Assembly: GCA_964519015.1 (NCBI GenBank)
Contig: CAZFHZ010000138.1
Location: forward strand, 1 to 8,377
Direction: 5' to 3'
Source: CAZFHZ01 sp964519015
GTDB taxonomy: Bacteria; Blakebacterota; Blakebacteria; Blakebacterales; CAYUVJ01
DNA: 8,377 nucleotides
Below are positions 1 through 8,377 of this stretch, piece by piece (positions within the stretch are counted from its first letter, which is position 1; each line of letters starts with the position of its first letter). The notes beneath the pieces are model-generated. The model did no database searches. It was not told the DNA's origin and saw only the letters and a list, made by a program, of their open reading frames with translations. The position numbers were made by a program, and so were the translations under genes.

Positions 1-3926
<3,926 letters not shown>

Positions 3927-3965
3927 GTGGCTTCCGGCCGTTCCACCGGTGCCGTGCGATTGCTC

Positions 3966-3999
3966 CGGGGGGAGGGAAGGCTCGGGAAGCCCCGTTTTT
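3966..3999 (+). terminator. Possible weak rho-independent terminator or attenuator after rpoC
   Basis: About 40 bases after the rpoC stop there is a GC-rich hairpin candidate followed by TTTTT (3995-3999). One fold pairs GGCT (3979-3982) with AGCC (3988-3991) around a 5-base loop. A competing fold pairs CGGGG (3966-3970) with CCCCG (3990-3994). The stems are short, and in the first fold three bases separate the stem from the T run, so termination would probably be partial. Its place between rpoC and a promoter-like sequence fits a boundary between two transcription units. Read-through into rpsL remains likely. Confidence 0.35.
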
Positions 4000-4014
4000 A
4001 GGGCACTTTCGCCG

Positions 4015-4042
4015 TTGACACAGGGAAGATGTCCCCTATCTT
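4015..4042 (+). promoter_or_regulatory. Sigma70-type promoter for the rpsL-rpsG-fusA-tuf unit
   Basis: A perfect -35 hexamer TTGACA lies at 4015-4020. After a 16-bp spacer comes a -10-like TATCTT at 4037-4042 (4 of 6 matches to TATAAT, keeping the TA and the final T). Transcription would start near 4048-4050 and give an rpsL leader of about 40 bases. The sequence lies in the only AT-richer part of the rpoC-rpsL gap, just after a terminator-like hairpin. Many bacteria have an equivalent str promoter here. The spacing and -35 match are directly visible; activity is inferred. Confidence 0.65.
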
Positions 4043-4077
4043 GCCGGTCTGTCATTACAACGGGTAGCAAGCGATTT

Positions 4078-4082
4078 GGAGA
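4078..4082 (+). promoter_or_regulatory. Ribosome binding site that sets the rpsL TTG start
   Basis: GGAGA at 4078-4082 ends six bases before the TTG at 4089, a normal Shine-Dalgarno spacing. No ATG or GTG lies at a suitable distance. The TTG start gives the N-terminus MPTINQLVRKG, which is the conserved S12 start. This supports TTG as the true initiation codon. Confidence 0.8.
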
Positions 4083-4088
4083 AACAGG

Positions 4089-4460
4089 TTGCCCACCATC
4101 AACCAGTTGGTCCGGAAGGGCCGCCAGAAGGTCCGGAAGAAGGGCACGACACCTGCTCTGCAGGGTTCTCCTCAGAAGCGGGGGGTGTGCACCCGTGTGT
4201 ACACCACGACGCCCAAGAAGCCGAACTCGGCCCTCCGTAAGGTGGCGCGTGTGCGCCTCGTCAACCGGATAGAGGTGACCGCCTATATCCCGGGTGAGGG
4301 GCACAATTTGCAGGAACACTCGATCGTGTTGATCCGGGGGGGAAGGGTGAAGGACCTCCCGGGCGTGCGGTACCACATCATCCGCGGCACGCTGGACGCC
4401 AGCGGGGTTGAGGACCGCATGCAGGGTCGTTCCAAGTACGGCACCAAGCGGCCCAAGTAG
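4089..4460 (+). CDS. rpsL: 30S ribosomal protein S12
   Basis: S12 sits at the decoding centre of the small subunit and affects translational accuracy. The 123-residue product has the usual family length and begins at a TTG codon with MPTINQL. The conserved core is intact: KRGVCTRVYTTTPKKPNSALRKVARVRL, then the PGEGHNLQEHS segment, GGRVKDLPGVRYH, and the C-terminal RSKYGTKRPK. Lys43 and Lys88 (counting the initiator Met), where streptomycin-resistance changes usually fall, are the wild-type residues. Asp89, which many bacteria methylthiolate, is also present. It is the first gene downstream of the promoter at 4015-4042 and ends 11 bases before rpsG, so the two are almost certainly cotranscribed. 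Confidence 0.98.
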   Translation: MPTINQLVRKGRQKVRKKGTTPALQGSPQKRGVCTRVYTTTPKKPNSALRKVARVRLVNRIEVTAYIPGEGHNLQEHSIVLIRGGRVKDLPGVRYHIIRGTLDASGVEDRMQGRSKYGTKRPK

Positions 4461-4471
4461 GGGGGGACCGG

Positions 4472-4942
4472 ATGCCTCGTCGCAAGCAGGTCGAGAAGCG
4501 GGAGTTGCCGGCGGACCCGATCTACGGATCGGTCACGGTGACTCGCTTCATCAACAGTCTGATGCGCAGGGGTAAGAGATCCGTCGCAGAACGGATCTTC
4601 TACGAGGCCCTCGAGCGTATCGACAACGTCACCGGGGGAGAAGGACTGACCACCTTCGAGAAGGCGGTCAACAATGTCCGGCCCCAGGTCGAGGTGAAGT
4701 CCAGGCGCGTCGGTGGCGCTACCTACCAGGTACCGGTGGAGGTCGCTCGTGACCGTTCCACCGCCCTGGCGTTCCGTTGGCTGATCACCTTCGCGAAGGA
4801 ACGACCGGAGCACACGATGGCGCAGCGGCTCGCGGCGGAGCTGCTGTCCGCCTCGCGTGGCGAGGGAGCAAGTGTCAAGAAGAGGGAAGACACCCACCGG
4901 ATGGCCGAGGCCAACAAGGCCTTCGCCCATTACCGCTGGTAA
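4472..4942 (+). CDS. rpsG: 30S ribosomal protein S7
   Basis: S7 nucleates assembly of the 3' (head) domain of 16S rRNA and contacts tRNA at the E site. The 156-residue protein starts at ATG with MPRRKQVEKRELPADPIYGS. It contains the signature VEVKSRRVGGATYQVPVEV and the helix VKKREDTHRMAEANKAFAHYRW at its end, all typical. A G-rich tract (4461-4466) just after the rpsL stop, five bases before the ATG, serves as the ribosome binding site. The 11-base gap to rpsL suggests translational coupling. In E. coli, S7 represses the str operon by binding a longer rpsL-rpsG intergenic region, and there is no room for such a site in this gap. If feedback exists here, it must act elsewhere. Confidence 0.98.
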   Translation: MPRRKQVEKRELPADPIYGSVTVTRFINSLMRRGKRSVAERIFYEALERIDNVTGGEGLTTFEKAVNNVRPQVEVKSRRVGGATYQVPVEVARDRSTALAFRWLITFAKERPEHTMAQRLAAELLSASRGEGASVKKREDTHRMAEANKAFAHYRW

Positions 4943-4944
4943 TC

Positions 4945-4970
4945 CCCTCCTCCCCGACCCTCCCCTGCCT
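4945..4970 (+). other. Pyrimidine-rich tract with a complement of the fusA Shine-Dalgarno
   Basis: Directly after the rpsG stop the + strand is almost purely C and T for about 25 bases. Within it TCCTCC (4948-4953) is an exact six-base complement of the fusA GGAGGA (5056-5061). If the two pair in the mRNA, the tract would hide the fusA ribosome binding site, with the hairpin at 5011-5033 in the loop between them. The complementarity is visible, but six bases over about 100 can arise by chance. An unconstrained pyrimidine run is the alternative. Confidence 0.3.
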
Positions 4971-5010
4971 CAGAGATCCCGCCCGGACTTCGACCTTCAA
5001 CAACGTTCCC

Positions 5011-5033
5011 CGTCCCGTGAACGTCACGGGACG
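5011..5033 (+). promoter_or_regulatory. Perfect 10-bp inverted repeat in the rpsG-fusA leader
   Basis: CGTCCCGTGA (5011-5020) is followed by the loop ACG and by TCACGGGACG (5024-5033), an exact reverse complement. In RNA this makes a stable, GC-rich 10-bp stem with a 3-base loop. No T run follows (next bases ACTCTGT), so it is not a standard rho-independent terminator. It ends 22 bases before the fusA Shine-Dalgarno. Possible roles are a protein-binding RNA hairpin, an RNase processing or stability element, or a DNA operator. The structure is certain; the role is not known. Confidence 0.75.
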
Positions 5034-5055
5034 ACTCTGTCTTGATGGCAGTATC

Positions 5056-5061
5056 GGAGGA
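5056..5061 (+). promoter_or_regulatory. Strong ribosome binding site that sets the fusA TTG start
   Basis: GGAGGA at 5056-5061 is a near-ideal Shine-Dalgarno, seven bases before TTG at 5069. The in-frame ATG at 5045 and TTG at 5042 lie upstream of this site and have no purine-rich sequence of their own at proper spacing. The GTG at 5063 is only one base away from it. TTG at 5069 is therefore the best start. Confidence 0.8.
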
Positions 5062-5068
5062 AGTGTCC

Positions 5069-7159
5069 TTGTCACGCAGGTTCCCGCTGGAGATGGTCCG
5101 TAACATCGGCATCATGGCCCACATCGATGCCGGTAAGACGACTACGACTGAACGGATCCTCTTCTACACGGGCCGTGTCCACCGCATCGGCGAAGTGGAC
5201 GACGGGGCCGCCACGATGGACTGGATGGAGCAGGAGAAGGAGCGGGGGATCACCATAACCTCCGCCGCCACCACCACCTTCTGGCGTGACCACCGGATCA
5301 ACATCATCGACACTCCGGGTCACGTCGATTTCACGATGGAGGTGGAACGCTCCCTCCGGATCCTGGACGGTGCCGTGGCCGTGTTCTGCGCGGTCGGCGG
5401 GGTGGAACCACAGTCGGAGACGGTCTGGCGCCAGGCCGACAAGTACCGGGTCCCCCGGATCGCCTACGTCAACAAGATGGATCGGATGGGGGCCGATTTC
5501 CTGAACGTGCTGGGCATGATGAAGGAGCGTCTGAAGGCGAACGTGCTCCCGGTCCAGCTCCCGGTCGGTGCCGGGGAGATGTTCACCGGGATCATCGACC
5601 TGATCCGCTGCCGGGCCTACTTCTATGATGAGGCGAGCCAGGGGATCACCGTCCAGGAGGCGGAGATACCCGACAGCCACCGCGCGCAGGCCCAGGAATT
5701 CCGTCAGAAGCTCCTGGAAGCGGTGGCCGACTTCAACGACACCCTCCTGGAGAAGTTCCTGGAGGACAAACCGATCGCGGAAGTCGACATCAAGGCGGCC
5801 ATCCGGAAGGCTACCCTCGCCGGGACGATCATCCCCGTCTTCTGCGGGTCCTCCTACCGGAACAAGGGTGTGCAGAAACTGCTTGACGGAGTCATCGACT
5901 ACCTGCCCTCACCCTTCGATGTCCCACCTGTCCGAGGTGTGGTGCCGGAACACGAGCATGAGCAGATCGAACGGCGACCGGCCGACACCGAACCGTTCAG
6001 CGCACTGGCTTTCAAAATCGCCACCGACCCCTTCGTGGGCCGGCTGACCTTCTTCCGCGTCTACTCCGGTTCGCTCCAGGCCGGCGACCACATCTTCAAT
6101 CCCCGTACGAACCGTCGGGAGCGGATGGGGCGCATCCTGCTGATGCACGCCAACAAGCGGGAGGAACTGGACGCGGTCTTCACCGGGGACATCGCCGCGG
6201 CCGTCGGACTGAAGACCGCCAGCACCGGGGACACGCTCTGCAATGAGAAGGACCCGATCGTGCTGGAGTCTATGAACTTCCCGAAGCCGGTGATCTCGGT
6301 GACCATCGAACCGAAATCGCGGGCGGACGAGGAACGCCTGACCCTCAGCCTGGCCAAGCTGGCCGAGGAGGACCCGACCTTCCAGGTCTCCACCGACCAG
6401 GAGACCGGGCAGACGATCATCCAGGGGATGGGGGAACTCCACCTGGAGATCCTGGTCGACCGGATGTTGCGGGAATTCCGGGTCGCCGCCAACGTCGGGA
6501 GACCGCAGGTGGCCTACCGGGAGTCGATCTCCACCGAGGTGACCGAGGTGATCCGTCACGTCCGTCAGACCGGCGGACACGGGCAGTTCGCCCATATCAA
6601 GATGCGGGTCGCCCCCGGGAGACCGGGGACCGGACTCCTCTTCGCCAGCGAGATCAAGGGGGGCACCATCCCACGGGAGTACATCCCGGCCGTCCACCAG
6701 GGGGTGGAGGAGGCGATGCGGAACGGCCCGCTGGCCGGTTATCCCCTCGAGGATCTCGAGGTGACCCTGCTGGATGGTTCCTACCACGAGGTGGACTCCA
6801 GCGACATGGCCTTCAAGATCGCCGGATCCAAGGGTCTGAAAGAGGCTGCGCGACGGGCGAACCCGATGCTGCTGGAACCGATCATGGAGGTCGAAGTGGT
6901 GACCCCCGAGGAATACATGGGGGATGTGATCGGGAACCTGAGCGGGCGGCGCGGCAAGGTCCGCACCCTGCGCACCCGCGGAGACGCCCAGGTGATCGAA
7001 GTGGAGGTGCCGCTCAGTGAGATGTTCGGATACGCCACCGACCTGCGCTCGATCACTCAGGGTCGGGCCGTATTCACGATGCAGTTCGGGCACTACGACC
7101 GGGTGCCCGCCACCATCCAGGAGGAGATCGTCAACCAGTCCGCAGGCGTGAGCCGCTGA
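5069..7159 (+). CDS. fusA: Translation elongation factor G
   Basis: EF-G is the ribosomal GTPase that drives tRNA-mRNA translocation and, with RRF, ribosome recycling. From the TTG at 5069 the protein has 696 residues, the usual size, and begins MSRRFPLEMVRNIGIMAHIDAGK, the expected short N-terminus. A longer version from ATG 5045 would add eight unconserved residues. GTPase motifs: AHIDAGKT (17-24), RGITI (59-63), DTPGH (81-85), NKMD (135-138) and the G5-like CGSSYRNKGVQ from residue 259. The G', II and III domains follow. Domain IV includes RQTGGHGQFAHI, where His504 stands at a position often Arg or Ser, and GSYHEVDSSDMAFK, with the tip histidine that contacts the decoding site. Domain V carries LSEMFGYATDLRS. 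A 126-base leader with a hairpin separates it from rpsG, and tuf follows after 24 bases. The single complete sequence is an ordinary housekeeping EF-G. Confidence 0.97.
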   Translation: MSRRFPLEMVRNIGIMAHIDAGKTTTTERILFYTGRVHRIGEVDDGAATMDWMEQEKERGITITSAATTTFWRDHRINIIDTPGHVDFTMEVERSLRILDGAVAVFCAVGGVEPQSETVWRQADKYRVPRIAYVNKMDRMGADFLNVLGMMKERLKANVLPVQLPVGAGEMFTGIIDLIRCRAYFYDEASQGITVQEAEIPDSHRAQAQEFRQKLLEAVADFNDTLLEKFLEDKPIAEVDIKAAIRKATLAGTIIPVFCGSSYRNKGVQKLLDGVIDYLPSPFDVPPVRGVVPEHEHEQIERRPADTEPFSALAFKIATDPFVGRLTFFRVYSGSLQAGDHIFNPRTNRRERMGRILLMHANKREELDAVFTGDIAAAVGLKTASTGDTLCNEKDPIVLESMNFPKPVISVTIEPKSRADEERLTLSLAKLAEEDPTFQVSTDQETGQTIIQGMGELHLEILVDRMLREFRVAANVGRPQVAYRESISTEVTEVIRHVRQTGGHGQFAHIKMRVAPGRPGTGLLFASEIKGGTIPREYIPAVHQGVEEAMRNGPLAGYPLEDLEVTLLDGSYHEVDSSDMAFKIAGSKGLKEAARRANPMLLEPIMEVEVVTPEEYMGDVIGNLSGRRGKVRTLRTRGDAQVIEVEVPLSEMFGYATDLRSITQGRAVFTMQFGHYDRVPATIQEEIVNQSAGVSR

Positions 7160-7183
7160 GGGCTGACACCGGGAGAGCAAGAG

Positions 7184-8377
<1,194 letters not shown>

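Noticed and set aside
4017..4035. Short inverted repeats in the promoter spacer (GACA/TGTC and GGGA/TCCC) as an operator
   Set aside because: They are only four base pairs each, with 5- and 9-base loops, which is too weak to support a regulator-binding claim.
4040..4071. CTTGC/GCAAG stem around the predicted transcription start as an rpsL leader structure
   Set aside because: It has five base pairs and a 22-base loop. Its left arm overlaps the -10 box and would be absent from transcripts made from this promoter.
5045..5068. ATG at 5045 as the fusA start
   Set aside because: There is no Shine-Dalgarno before it, and the extra residues are not typical of EF-G. The strong GGAGGA lies downstream of it, seven bases before TTG 5069.

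Overview
The window is a GC-rich bacterial transcription and translation cluster, all on the + strand. Its order is rpoC (5' end cut by the window edge), rpsL, rpsG, fusA, tuf, which is the classical end of the rpoBC unit followed by the complete 'str' operon. I see no mobile element, CRISPR array, tRNA, rRNA or unknown protein gene, and no new biological system. The points worth a second look are in the non-coding leaders, the start codons, and the codon style of tuf.

Lineage: the beta' subunit carries a large insertion inside the trigger loop (about 180 residues, SI3-like). It also has a lengthened segment after the bridge helix (PQKKITGQVGEIIENPI, where E. coli has a shorter stretch). As I recall the families, this pairing resembles Bacteroidetes and related FCB-group bacteria. 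Combined with the high GC, a GC-rich FCB-side lineage such as Gemmatimonadota is a reasonable guess. It is inference only; no search was run.

Layout: rpoC runs from the window start to 3926. The 162-base gap after it holds a weak terminator-like hairpin with a T run, then a good sigma70-type promoter (TTGACA, 16 bp, TATCTT), then a short leader. rpsL (4089-4460) begins with TTG and is followed after only 11 bases by rpsG (4472-4942). The 126-base gap before fusA contains a perfect 10-bp inverted repeat with a 3-base loop. It also has a pyrimidine-rich stretch complementary to the fusA Shine-Dalgarno. fusA most likely starts at a TTG at 5069 and ends at 7159. tuf (7184-8377) follows after 24 bases, and its stop codon is the last three bases of the window.

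How the genes work together: RpoC is the catalytic subunit of RNA polymerase. S12 and S7 are 30S ribosomal proteins of the decoding centre and the 3' head domain. EF-G drives translocation and EF-Tu delivers aminoacyl-tRNA. The arrangement suggests that the four translation genes can be transcribed from their own promoter, independently of rpoBC, with possible extra post-transcriptional control just before the two elongation factors.
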